Shown in pieces: positions 34,468-44,989 of a DNA stretch of 64,000 bases. Where the stretch lies: positions 248,001 to 312,000 of the forward strand of contig JAYEVG010000037.1 in NCBI GenBank assembly GCA_036346395.1, written 5' to 3'. The position numbers and the translations under genes were made by a program. The stretch's first letter is position 1; the number at the start of each line of letters is the position of its first letter. The DNA is from Hsuehochloa calcarea (lineage: Eukaryota; Streptophyta; Magnoliopsida; Poales; Poaceae). A model generated the notes under the pieces. That model worked only from the letters and a program-made list of their open reading frames with translations. It was not told where the DNA came from and ran no database searches.

Positions 34468-35247
34468 TGACGAGGATCTAATGATCCTCATTTTATCTTT
34501 TATCTATAATTCTTATTATGGGTAAATATGATATCACATAGTCCCCAGAAGTACCCCTTATACTTATAAGGGGGAGGCCTATTAAGTGATTGTAAGATCT
34601 TCTTCAATCACCCCATGGTCGTAAGTCTTACTACGACTATGTCATGGTCGTAAGTCCTTCTACGACCACTACCTGGTCGTAAGTCCTTCTACGACCATTA
34701 CCAGTCGTAAGTCCTTCTACGACCAAGTAAGCCACGACCACCTTATAATCAAACCTACAAGCGAGTGGGTCCAATTGATTAAGGAATCCGAACGGTCCAC
34801 ACGCACTATTATTCTGCGTAGTAATAGTGCTTAAATACCCCATTACTTTTGAGAGATAACTGCCAGACGGCGTGAAGAAGCCAATGCGCCGGTAATTACT
34901 GCCATCATGCGCCCATTACTGGCTTAAATAAGCGCCTCTTCCGCAGGACAAAATGGCTATTCCTTCACGACTATATAAAGACATCAATCAGAGGGTGAAA
35001 GGGAGGCGAAAAGAGAGGAAGTCAAGGAGAAACACAAGTACTGTTCTCTGTAATAGCCCTAGTTTCTTGCTTGATCATCGAGAATACAGTCAATACCATA
35101 CACATACAGGAGTAGGGTTGTTATTCTCCCCGGAGAAGGCCTGAACCTGTCTAAACATCCCGTGTTAACCACTCTGCGTGATTTCATCTCTAGGAGACCC
35201 CCCGAATCAAATAATCTTTACGTAAGATCGGTTCTAATACACCGACA
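34468..35247 (+). repeat. Gypsy 3' LTR (780 bp)
   Basis: Partner of 21893-22790. It is 118 bp shorter, almost wholly because it has four rather than eight hairpin units. It ends CACCGACA at 35247 and runs directly into a copy of the PBS. Confidence 0.93.
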
Positions 35248-35471
35248 GTTGGCGCCGACCGTGGGGATGTTCCGGTAATCTCTTGTCAACATGCTCTCTC
35301 CCTCACAGCACAATCTCCAGAAGAGATAGCGCAAAAGGAAAATCAGGATGTGCTAGGTTGTAGACGAACCAAGCCTCACTGCCACACCTTGACTCAAGAT
35401 TAAATCCAATAAGGAAAACCAAATTGAACTAGTGAAGAAAATTACTTGGTGTTTTTCTACATTCCATGTGA
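35248..35471. other. Leader remnant after 3' LTR, then spacer
   Basis: 35248-35299 repeats the first 52 internal bases of the gypsy element (PBS plus leader) with one mismatch to 22791-22842. Unrelated sequence follows. A simple insertion would show flanking host DNA here, so this is the broken start of another internal region. The rest of the interval shows no feature. Confidence 0.85.
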
Positions 35472-36088
35472 GTAGTAGGGTGCCCGTGCGTTGCAACAGA
35501 TCTTAAATATACAATACCATAAGTGCTAATTTATGTACATATTGAGGCCAGTTATATTAACACCGATTGGTATACCATTGTAATTTGAAAACATGAATGG
35601 TCGCTCCCAACCATAATTTGTATCCCAAACTACCTTTACCGCTCCACACTCTAGCCCTATCAAAAGGAGAGAAAATTTTCCACTTTTACTGCTCAATCTT
35701 TTCTTTGCACGCACCGATTGTTTTTTTAATCTCTGTTAAGAGGCGGGACGGGTGCAAAGGCGAGGGGTGAGCGCAGAGGAGAGGGATGAGGGAGGCGGGC
35801 GATGGGCGAGTGGGTTGCGACTGCGGGCGAGGGGTGGGCGCGGACGTGGAGGCGGGCGAGGGAGGCGCAGGGCAGATGGGGGAAGCTCAGGCGGTGGTTT
35901 GTTTTTTTTTCAGTCGTACATGGAGGGTTGGGGAGAAGCAGAAAGGGTGGCGAGGTGGATTGAGGTGGGACGATCATTGGTGGGCAGAGTAAACTCCGAA
36001 TTATACTAGTTAAAGATAAGATAAGTTTTTTAGAGAAGCAAAAGGGTGGTTGTAAAGAGAACATGTATCATCTCCAGCACCAACCAAG

Positions 36089-36215
36089 TATTGTATGAGC
36101 TAAGTATGCTTGAATTATTGTTTATGGCCGGTTTGCACTTCATATGAGCTAAATATGCTAGATTACGTATTGTATGAGCTAAATATGCTAGATTACGTAT
36201 TGTACGAGCTAAATA
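36089..36215. repeat. About four 30-bp repeats
   Basis: TATGAGCTAAATATGC-like units occur at about 36094, 36144, 36174 and 36204; the last three have a regular 30-bp period. They lie within the Helitron-like element. Confidence 0.8.
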
Positions 36216-37249
36216 TACACTTCATTAAACACTTTCTAATTCAAAATTTGTCAATTCAAAATTATGGCCGGTTTTTCTGATTTTTTCTGGCAACCGGTCC
36301 GGTAACCGGTTTTCAAACTCCGCAATTCAAATTTCAAATTTTGAACTTTGTCTGATTTTTTTTCCAGGATTTCCAGTAATGGAATGGATTCAGAAATGCT
36401 GCTTGGCGCCAGAATTGCACTGGGACCGGGTTTTCGATCCCTGATTGGAACCAACCAGCCGTTTTCAAAAGACATTTCTTCTATGGAATTTAACTTGTTA
36501 CCTTGTAAATTTCTGACTCACTATTTGAAATCACAATGAAATATATGTGAAGAAATAAAAATCTATCATTAACCTTCTCTCTGCAAAAGAGAGCATAAAG
36601 TCTCTAAATACCTCAATACGTACAATCCCATCAAGAAAGGTTTAATAGAACACTAAAAACAGCAATGGACATTTGGCAAGTAACTCAAGCATTTTTAATC
36701 CCAATAGCACCTTGCTCATGTATACACCGATGCACCATAGGCAACCTACCTTGAAATTATCTTCCCTTGCGTCGGTTGCCCTACCAAACCGTGTGTCTTC
36801 CATCTCTTCCTGCCATAATTTTTCTGCTTCAACCTCCAAGAGCAAACCCAACTCTTAATTGATATTTCTCAACTGCTACCATTTCCAATGCAATAGTCTA
36901 CCACATATTTATCTTTTACTTCTCTCAAATTATCGCTTAATGATGACTGTTGTGACATCTACACGTGTATACGTGCAAATATCGTCAATCCCTGCCGAGA
37001 CACCCGTCGCACTCTCTCTAGTGGCCCCAAGCCTTTTCCTTACCGTTGCGCTATCTCTACTCCGAGCTCTTTGCTCCTTTGTTTCTGTACGCCCATGCTC
37101 CTATTCGTAGGATGCATGCATGTATATACACATACACGATGTCTTCTTCTCCTATATCGGTCGCTTCTCTTCATCTACGTTGTCCAACTCAACGATGTGA
37201 CTTTCTCACTAACTGCGATGACCTCCCATCTTCAAAATTTTAGTTATTA

Positions 37250-37671
37250 AGATATTTTACTTTGGAATTCGTATAAAAACCAAATTACAAATTTTCTTTT
37301 ATTTGTTGTACCTAATTTCAATTATTTTTGTTGGAATTCGTAAACTAATCCAATTGTTAATTTTTATTTAATTTTTATGCCCAATTACAGTTATTTATAT
37401 ATTTTACTTTAGAATTTGTATCGAAATCGAAATTCTAATTTTATTTTATTTTTATTCCAAAATCAATTTATTTTTTGGTGAAATTTGTATACTAATACAA
37501 TTTCTATTTTTGGTTTAAATTTTTTCTCGAGTTATATTTATTTAGGAATTCGCGTGGAATTCAAATTGATGATGTTTTTTGTTCCAAATTTATTTATTTA
37601 AGTATTTTACTTTGGAATTCATATGGAAATTAATCCAGTTGCTATTTTCTAGTTTTTATTATTATTATTAC

Positions 37672-37705
<34 letters not shown>

Positions 37706-37930
37706 AATTACATTTATTGGTGATTTTACTTTGTAATTTGTATTGAAATCAATTTGCTAATTTTATTTCGAATTCTAGTTATTTTTGTTGGAATTAGTAT
37801 ACTAATCCAATTACTTTTTTATAAAAAAATATTCCAAATTATGTTTGTCTAGTGATTTTACTTAGGAATTCGTATCAAAATTAAATTACTAATTTTATTT
37901 TATTTTATTTTTATTCTAAATTTCATATAT
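37250..37930. repeat. AT-rich degenerate tandem repeats with (AT)n
   Basis: GGAATTCGTAT, with AATCCAATT or AAATTACTAATTTTATTT-like neighbours, recurs about every 60-120 bp. A pure (TA)n tract of about 30 bases sits at 37673-37702. Non-coding. Confidence 0.75.
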
Positions 37931-38862
37931 TTTTGCATTGTACTTGAGATGGACTCTTATTTCTACATTGTACTTGACATGAACTCTTTTGTTTAATCTA
38001 GATCGTTATAATCTGGACCCACCACGATCAACGGTGTAGATGTTTTTCTTTTTTCATCGATTAACGTGGGAATTTCTAGCCCCTGAGAGCGAATGTGGTG
38101 GCTTGTTTTTTTATCACTTTAATAATATAATAGATAGGTTACCCAAAAAAAAGGACCTTCTGAAATACAACAATATATAAGCCATACACAAAACAAAACG
38201 CCGTAAATTGTGTACAGAAAAGGTAAGTTTTGCACGCCAAAACGAATCAACTATATTGACCCTTCCTGTAAAGCTTTCCACAGGTTTTTGTATGGCTTGA
38301 GATCTCTCTAGAAGTGTCGACTTTGCTGCTGCAGTCAAATCCATGTGTAGAATTGGTAAAACGAGCCATTAAACGCGCGCATGGGCATGGCAGTTGGCAG
38401 GGACATTCTTTGAGGGAGTTCCCTCGCCGGTTCAAAGGCTATTCGATTGACCTTCCAACTCCGCCCTTCGCCGTTCGTTCCGAGCTCACGAGCGTTGGAA
38501 AAAATTAAAGCTGGTGATGATTTTAGGGGTCGCCTCCCTGTGACTGAGTCCAAATGATTGGTGATCTCTGATCGTGTGCCGAGGAGCTGTTGGTATACAA
38601 TGTACATGATTTTAGGGGTCGTTCTCTCTATCGCCACAAAGTGAACTGAAAGTTGGTGTAAAAAGGACATGATGTGAATCATTTGGGGGCCGAGAAACGT
38701 TTCGCATAAGCGTATTGCATTCGAAACTTACGGCTCCTAAATCATAATCCTCAACATTAATAACTTCACCTGAAAACGCCAAAAGGTCCAGTTTTCTTAA
38801 GCAACTGCGTTGAAAAAGGGTTCCTCTAAAGAAACGAAAGCAAAAAAAGGTAAAAAGGAACG

Positions 38863-38867
38863 AAAAA
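38863..38867 (-). terminator. Pol III terminator of tRNA-Gln
   Basis: TTTTT on the minus strand, about 9 bases after the tRNA 3' end, as expected for RNA polymerase III termination. Confidence 0.7.
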
Positions 38868-38875
38868 CAATTTAC

Positions 38876-38947
38876 AGGTTCCACCGGGATTCGAACCCAG
38901 GTCGCCAGATTCAAAGTCTGGAGTGCTAACCACTACACTATGGAACC
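38876..38947 (-). tRNA. tRNA-Gln (anticodon TTG)
   Basis: A 72-base minus-strand gene folds as a full cloverleaf. The acceptor GGTTCCA pairs with TGGAACC, the anticodon stem is CCAGA/TCTGG with loop CTTTGAA (anticodon TTG at 38914-38912), and the T-arm contains GGGTTCGAACCC. A box (TAGTGTAGTGG) and B box are intact, and a T-run terminator follows. No intron and no encoded CCA, as for a nuclear eukaryotic gene. The sequence 38135-38875 to its left shows no other gene. Confidence 0.95.
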
Positions 38948-40268
38948 GTTTTGATTTCTCAAAACATATTGTTCTATATATGTAAGGGAACATAATGGGG
39001 ATAGCTGTGTCCATCCGCGTAACAAATCTTGGTTTGGCTATCCTTTTGGCGCCAAACGAGGCCAGACGGTTTAACTTTTGACTTGCAAGGCAGCAGGATG
39101 AATTTTAACTTGGGTAAAACTAGCTGACTTCCAATCGTACGCTTCGATGCAATATCAGTGAATAATTTGTACAATAATTGTAATCAACGCATTCAACAAA
39201 GTGCAGATAAAAATTGGGGGAAAAAAGATAGCATCTTCTCACCAAAAGAAAAATAAAAACCATGAGTATATGACTTATCTAAGTGCTAAAACAAGATAAA
39301 AAAATACCAAACAAAAAGTTTACGACCATACGACACTGTAACATTTGAAAACAATAGTGACAACATTGTAAAATTGCTCGTGCAACAATAGAATTAAATA
39401 TTCACAACAAAAAAGAGAATCGCAGACTCTACAGCAACAAAAAAGATGACCATACGCAACACAATTTGAAAAGGTTGATGCAACATTTTAAGAAGACACA
39501 TTGCAACAAAATAAACACTCTGTGCAACATTTGAGAAAATCTACTGCAACAAATCGACTTGCAACAAACATACCAAACGAGGAGGTGGAGATTGGGCATC
39601 GCTAAAAAACCAACCAAAATCAGCACCGCACACTACCCGAAACCCACACACGCCGCGGCGATGTAACGCTCGTCGGCTGGCGCAGCACGTACCTCGGGAT
39701 CACCATCGCGACGGGTGATGACGAGCTCATTGCGGTTGTGGGAGCCAGCAACCAGCCTTGACGCTCAACTCCATTTCTCTTCCTCCTCCTTTGCCTGCCA
39801 CCACCGACTACCGCTCTCACACTCTATTAGATCTCCAGGGCGCTCGTGGAGGTCGCGTTGGCGGCGCCCGCTCCCCAACGGTAATGGAGCCCGGCTGTGT
39901 GTGGAGAGAGGAAGGAAGCAACTCTGGTGTTGGCATGTGGGATAGTGGAGAAAGAAGCACGCGCCTGGGAGCTCGATGATGGTGGCTCGTGGCACGCGCC
40001 TGCGCCTAGGGTAGAGCACAAGTGGCAGAATTGAACTAAGTCATGACTTATAAAGTTTTTGGCTAATATAGCACTGTTGTAGTACTCAATAGCAATTCTA
40101 GCTCTCTCGTCCCAATCAAAGCCGAAAATAGCAATGCGGAGCCGCACGGACGCACCATGTGTCCTAGTCTATGCCCCAGGGGCCCGGAACCCATCGCCCA
40201 TGGCCATGGTCGTAGAATAACTTACAACTATATCATGGTCGCAGAAACTGCTATAGTATTGCGCGTTG
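38948..40268. other. Intergenic, repeat-like, no gene recognised
   Basis: 39320-39600 contains many GCAACA/TGCAAC phrases typical of eroded grass repeats. 39650-40030 is GC-rich with overlapping frames on both strands but no recognised domain. No exon structure could be supported. Confidence 0.5.
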
Positions 40269-40472
40269 CCGCACGACCATCGTGTGGAAACGGGTGACAT
40301 GGCGGCGGGGCTGACTGGGGAGGCCACGTGGTGGCGGCAGAGGCATTGCTGCACGACGGTCATGCGACAACCGCACGACCATCGTGTGGAAACGGGTGAC
40401 ATGGCGGCGGGGCTGGCTGGGGAGGCCACGTGGTGGCGGCAGAGGCATTGCTGCACGACGGTCATGCGACAA
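40269..40472. repeat. Two 102-bp tandem copies
   Basis: CGCACGACCATCGTGTGG starts copies at about 40270 and 40372 with a 102-bp period and one or two differences. A 102-bp period is divisible by 3, so long open frames on both strands pass through; they are treated as repeat artefacts. Confidence 0.9.
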
Positions 40473-40830
40473 CGGCTGATGTGGCGCACGGGGAGGTGTT
40501 GCTGCATGATGGCTGTGTGGCATCGGTGTCAATACTGCAAATATGACTCGCGGGTAGTCAATACTACAAATATGGACCCCCTACGCTACATAGCGTATAT
40601 AGTACACACTCACACTTCACTCCGTGGTGATGGGACCCAGCTTCCAGGGCAGCGCTCGCTTGCCGAACGGCCATGCATTTTTTTTTACCATTTGTGAAAA
40701 GCCACACTGCCTTCTGGACCAGACCAAGCAGCGCAGTGCAGCAGGTGGGCACCGGGCGCAACTCGGAGCTGCTGCGGCCCCTGGGCACAACAAGCGGGAG
40801 AAGGCAACAACAAATGGAATTTTGGGGATA

Positions 40831-41080
40831 GGAGGGCTAGATTTGGAATTTGGGATGAAAAGAGAGCCAATAGTGCTCAAAGTTCTGATGTCAGCGCGGG
40901 TGTAACCATAGAGACTAAGATATTATGGATATAGGGCTCCACTATGGTACTGATAGGAGGGTTAGATTTGGAATTTCAGATGAACGGAGAGCCAATAGTG
41001 CCCAAAGTTCTGGTGTTGGTGCGGGTGTAACTGTACGAGACTAAGGTATTATGGATATAGGGCTCCACTGTGGTACTGTA
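40831..41080. repeat. Two 125-bp tandem copies plus partial
   Basis: GGAGGGTTAGATTTGGAATTT-type starts occur at 40831 and 40956. GGATATAGGGCTCCA recurs at about 40928, 41053 and 41102. Copies differ by about 10%. Confidence 0.82.
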
Positions 41081-42319
41081 GGTCCTCCCTCTTCTGTCTT
41101 TTGGATATAGGGCTCCATCACCATACTGTAACAGGAACACGGTAGTGATCGATCTTGTCCTTCGCTTTTCGATTGGACGGTGGAGATCATTCTTAATTCG
41201 GGTGTACCGTAGCATTTGCATTTAGAGCACTAACACAGGGGATCCCTCTCCCAATATTATAAAGTTGTATTGGATGTTAGGATACTGAACCTAATATTTC
41301 CTTTTATGAATTGAACACATACTGATGGGCGCTGGCTTTACCATTTCTACTTTCCAAACAGGAAGCCATGAAGTAGGTTCCGTGGATCTAAGCTCAACAA
41401 GTTTCTTCAGCGGCTGCTTCTGAGAGCACACAAGCAGTACAAGAACAGCTGTGCCCTCATAAATCTAGCATTAAAGAAGACCCGACACAAGCCCTAATCA
41501 CATGTTTTACTACGGGTATAAGTTCATGCAAATGCAGGATGGAGGGGGCAACTGCCAGTGATTACAAGGATGATGATACATGATGCAGACCTCTCCCTTG
41601 CAGGATTTAATGCCACCTGATCTGTTGATGGGGGCCATGGGTCCCAAGCATTTAACCGCTGACGAACTAGTTTTGTTGAAACTTCCTGCACGTGTTTTAT
41701 GCATCCAGTGTGCCAAATTTCCACTTGCCAATGCCATGCCCATGCCCCACATGACAAGCAGAAGAATTGCAACAGATTAGCAATATGGAGCAATCTATCA
41801 TGTCCACATGAGCCGCTTCGAACTTTCCCCTGAACAAACATAGCCAGCTGAATCAGAATTCAGAAACACTGTAGTCCTATGAGTACCAATCCAGAGTCCA
41901 GTCATTCAGTCAACCTCCGGCATACTCAATTCTGCATCTGAATTCTGAAACAAATCTGCCCTCCATGCTACAACACATTGCTTCATTTTGATTATTTTGT
42001 ACAAATTACAACGCATAATATAATACCGAGTTCGATCTAGTTCTGCTACTTTCAAATTGCAGTATCTAGCTCATCAGGAGTATATATATACTTCTGAAGG
42101 ATGGAAAATCTGACAAGCAGTGAAAAACGCTTCGTTTCGCTGGGGGCTGCTTCCATGCTCCACCTAAACAAAATCAACCAGATCGTGGAACAGCCTATCA
42201 ATTCCCTAGCTGCTCAATAATATGTGTGATTTCCCCTTAAGTGGAGCACAGAAGCAGGCATTTCCCATGTTTCACCACCTCACTTTGCTGTTCAGCCAAG
42301 GAGAAGATCAGCATAGGCC
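41081..42319. other. 3' flank of the receptor kinase
   Basis: Likely contains the 3' UTR of the minus-strand kinase near its right end. The 41500-41850 stretch has short frames on both strands with no recognised domain. No other gene is supported. Confidence 0.45.
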
Positions 42320-44888
42320 TTACATTGTCAGGTATGGCTCCGATGACAGCAGTGAATGAGACGCTCTTTCGCGGTTCCTGGCCGACGCCGAGCGCCCCAC
42401 GGTCATCTCCTGCTCCAAATTTGGCAATGGCGTGGGCGCCACTGGTGCCGACGAAGCAAATGTCGAGACCATGCTCGTGCTGACACCGCTGCCGCTGCCA
42501 CTAGCCGTGGTCACGCTCAAGAAACTGTCGGAAGATTTTGGGGGCGGCGGCCTCTCGAGGTCCATGATCCCTTCCAGCATCTGCACAACCTTCCCCATGG
42601 ACGGGCGCTGTACCGGCTGCTCCTGGATGCACCAGAAGCTCACCTGGAGCACGCGCTCTACCTGAGCCATGTCAATGTCTTCCTGGGGAGCTTCTTGTCA
42701 ACGATGCCGCCAATGTTCCCTTCCCATACTCCTCGTATGCCCAGACTGAGAACTTCTTCTGGCCTGTCTCCTCCGAGATGTCAAAGTTCCGGTGGCCACT
42801 GACAATCTCCAGCAAGACCATTCCGTAGCTGTAGACATCGGACTTGGCCGTGATGGGGAGGTTGGCGAGCCATTCCGGCGCCAGGTAGCCCCTTGTGCCG
42901 CGCAAGCTGGTGAGCGTGCGGTGGCGGTGATCCTTGGGGTTGATGAGCTTGGCGAGCCCAAAGTCGGACACCTTGGCGTTGTACTGCTCATTGAGGACGA
43001 TGTTCTCCGGCTTGATGTCGCAGTGCACGATGCAGTCGCGGCACTCCTCGTGCAGGTAGGTGATGCCGCGCGCCGTGCCGACGGCGATGGCGAACCGCGT
43101 GGGCCAGGGCATCTTGCCGCCGGGCGCGTCGCCGAAGAGGAAGGCGTCGAGCGAGCCGTTCTTCATGAACTCGTAGACGAGCAAGCGGTGGCGGCCCTCA
43201 GAGCAGAAGCCGATGAGACGGACGAGGTTGAGGTGGTGCGTGCTGCTGATGGTGGCCACCTCCATCCGGAACTGCTTCTCCCCCTGCTCGATCCCCTCCA
43301 GCCGCTTCACTGCCACCACCGTCCGGTTCGCCAGCACGCCGCGGTACACGGCGCCAAACCCACCGGCGCCCAGCTTTTCCTTGAACCCCTTGGTCGACCG
43401 CTGCAACTCACGGTACGAGAACTGCACCGGCGCGCCCGACGCGTACTCCAGCAACGCGTACTGCGCCGACGCCGGCCCGTACTTGGGGTTGTACCGGCAG
43501 AATAGCCACCACAGCGCCCACTCGCACAGGATCAGCCCCGACACCGTGCTCAGGACGACCACCGCGACGACCCATCCGCGGAGGCCGGCGGCCCTGGAAT
43601 CCGACGCGCCGGCGGCGCCGACGGGTGGGTTGGGCAATCCGGGGAAGCAGACCTTGACGAAGGACGTGCTGGGGAGCGCGGCGGACTGGTAGGCGCTGAC
43701 GAAGTTGGAGACCTTGAGGAAGCACAGGCCGGAGCCGTCGGAGAGCGCGGTGGATGCCACGCAGGAGCTGCCGGAGAGGCAGTTCAGGCGGCAGGCGGTG
43801 ATGCCGACGAAGAATTGCTCAGTGGTGATCTCCGGCGGGTAGGTGAGGAACTGCGTGTTGTCCAGCGGGAGCATCGTGGAGTTGCCGGGGCAGCTCTGGA
43901 GCTCGATCTTGCGCTTGCAGCCGCTGCGGGGGTTGGAGGGGTCGTTGAGCTGGAAGTTCTCCGACGGGCACCCGCACACCGGCGACGTGCCCTTGTAGCT
44001 GCATACGCCCATGTTGCCGCAGTAGCCGAACACCTGGCACTGGTCCGCCACGGCTGACCACTGCTCCGGCGTCGAGTTGCTGCCGCGCGCCGCGCTGTAG
44101 GCCCGGAAGTTGCCGTCCGCGTCCAGCCGCACGAACCGCATCATGTCGCCGCTCTCGCCGTAGTTGCTGCTGTACGCCACCACGACGGGGGAGCTCAGCG
44201 AGCCGTCGGTGAGCGAAACGATGCCGTTGGTCTGCATCGAGAGCGTCGGGGAGCTCAGCGTCTTGTTCGCCGTGAACGTGGTGTTGTATCCCTTGTTGAA
44301 GTAGGTCACGGCGGTGCCGCCGGTCCACTTGAGGGTGAGGTTGCCGGTGTTCTTGTCGAGGGAGAAGACATAGAAGCCGGAGGTGAGGTTCATGTTGGAG
44401 GTGAAGTTCTGCGACATGACCACCGTGTCCGTGGGGTGGTCGAAGGACTGCCACAGGTTGGCAGTCGAGTTCTTGAGCAAGAGGTTGCCGCTCTCCTGGA
44501 GGGCGGCGGCGGTGACGCCCTGGCCGGCTGTGTTGGACGACCAGAGGACGGCGCCGGATCCGTTGACGAGCTGGAGGTCGCCGGTGGACGAGAGGCGGAG
44601 CGAGCCCCCTGAATCAACGGCCGCGCCGGCGCCGGCGGACCAGACGGGGACGCCGCCGGCGTAGGAGATGGCGGCAACGAAGAGGGACGGGGAGGTGGGG
44701 GACGGCGTGAAGGAGAGGGAGAAGGTGGAGTTGGGAGACGACCACGGGGACGAGTTCGACGGCGAGAGGGAGGAGCCCAAGGGCATGTCCGCGCCATGGG
44801 ACAGGAGAGGGAGGAGCAAGACGCAGCAGAGGAGACCAAGATCTCCGGGCTTTCGCCGTAAAGGTCGCATCCTTTTCGATGGGAGCAA
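42320..44888 (-). CDS. G-type lectin receptor-like kinase, C-lobe frameshifted
   Basis: Plasma-membrane receptor-like serine/threonine kinase of the At1g34300-like group, single exon. From ATG 44888: signal peptide (about 1-33), bulb-type lectin domain (about 55-175), EGF-like Cys cluster (283-307), PAN-like domain (333-395), transmembrane helix (438-464), then kinase with glycine loop LGAGGFGAVY (506-515), Lys528 in VAVK, HCDIKPEN (622-629), DFG (642-644) and APEW (670-673). HCD instead of HRD makes it a non-RD kinase. The open frame stops at residue 738 (42672). Two single-base losses, near 42717-42720 and 42683-42684, shift it out of frame. The expected C-lobe end and Ser-rich tail (VSFWCIQEQPVQRPSMGKVV...) are open in another frame to 42320. 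It is either a recent pseudogene, a truncated protein or a local base-calling error; all upstream sequence is clean. Confidence 0.9.
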
Positions 44889-44981
44889 CAGAGCAAGAAA
44901 GATTGCAAATTCCTTGTGATTCCGGTTGGTTTCTTGGATGGTGATTGCAGAGAAAGAGGCAGAGAAGAAGCTAATGGAGGC

Positions 44982-44987
44982 TATATA
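44982..44987 (-). promoter_or_regulatory. TATA box of the receptor kinase gene
   Basis: TATATA in AGTTATATAGCC on the minus strand, about 95 bp upstream of the ATG at 44888. This leaves a 5' UTR of about 60 bases, typical for a plant promoter. Confidence 0.6.
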
Positions 44988-44989
44988 AC

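Larger units (their letters stand above)
21893..35247 (+). mobile_element. Ty3/gypsy retrotransposon, Tat/Grande-like, 13.4 kb
   Basis: LTRs at 21893-22790 and 34468-35247 both start TGACGAGGATC and end CACCGACA. The primer-binding site TGGCGCCGACCGTGGGGA follows the left LTR, and a GCTGGGGGGCTAGA polypurine tract precedes the right one. A decayed gag-pol runs on the + strand (22863-28459), and a long 3' region carries an antisense gene (29738-33640). This order (gag-pol, then a long 3' stretch with an antisense ORF) is known from Tat-lineage elements such as Grande and RIRE2-like families. The right LTR is followed by a second copy of the PBS and leader, and no target duplication is visible. 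Confidence 0.9.
35472..38134 (-). mobile_element. Helitron-like element, about 2.7 kb
   Basis: On the minus strand the right end begins TCTATTATATTATTAAAGTG after an A. The left end finishes GTTGCAACGCACGGGCACC followed by CTACT, close to grass Helitron 3' ends, which carry a GC-rich hairpin just before a CTRR terminus. The terminal CTRR is imperfect (CTAC). No RepHel protein is present, so it would be non-autonomous. Inside are a GC-rich stretch (35740-35990) with no recognised domain, a 30-bp repeat array and a long AT-rich repeat block. The assignment rests on terminal motifs only. Confidence 0.5.

Noticed and set aside
35726..36064. Pro-rich and Gly/Arg-rich ORFs inside the Helitron-like element
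   Set aside because: Complementary low-complexity frames over a GC-rich island; no domain recognised on either strand.
38826..39014. ORF translating through the tRNA gene
   Set aside because: Its SGDLGSNPGG-type peptide is the well-known artefact of translating a tRNA gene; the cloverleaf is complete.
40169..40697. Overlapping long ORFs on both strands
   Set aside because: Produced by the in-phase 102-bp tandem duplication; repetitive peptides with no known domain.
42792..44454. Long + strand and alternative-frame ORFs over the receptor kinase (for example 42792-43505 +, 43819-44454 -)
   Set aside because: Shadows of the GC-rich kinase coding strand; the 738-codon frame contains all family motifs.
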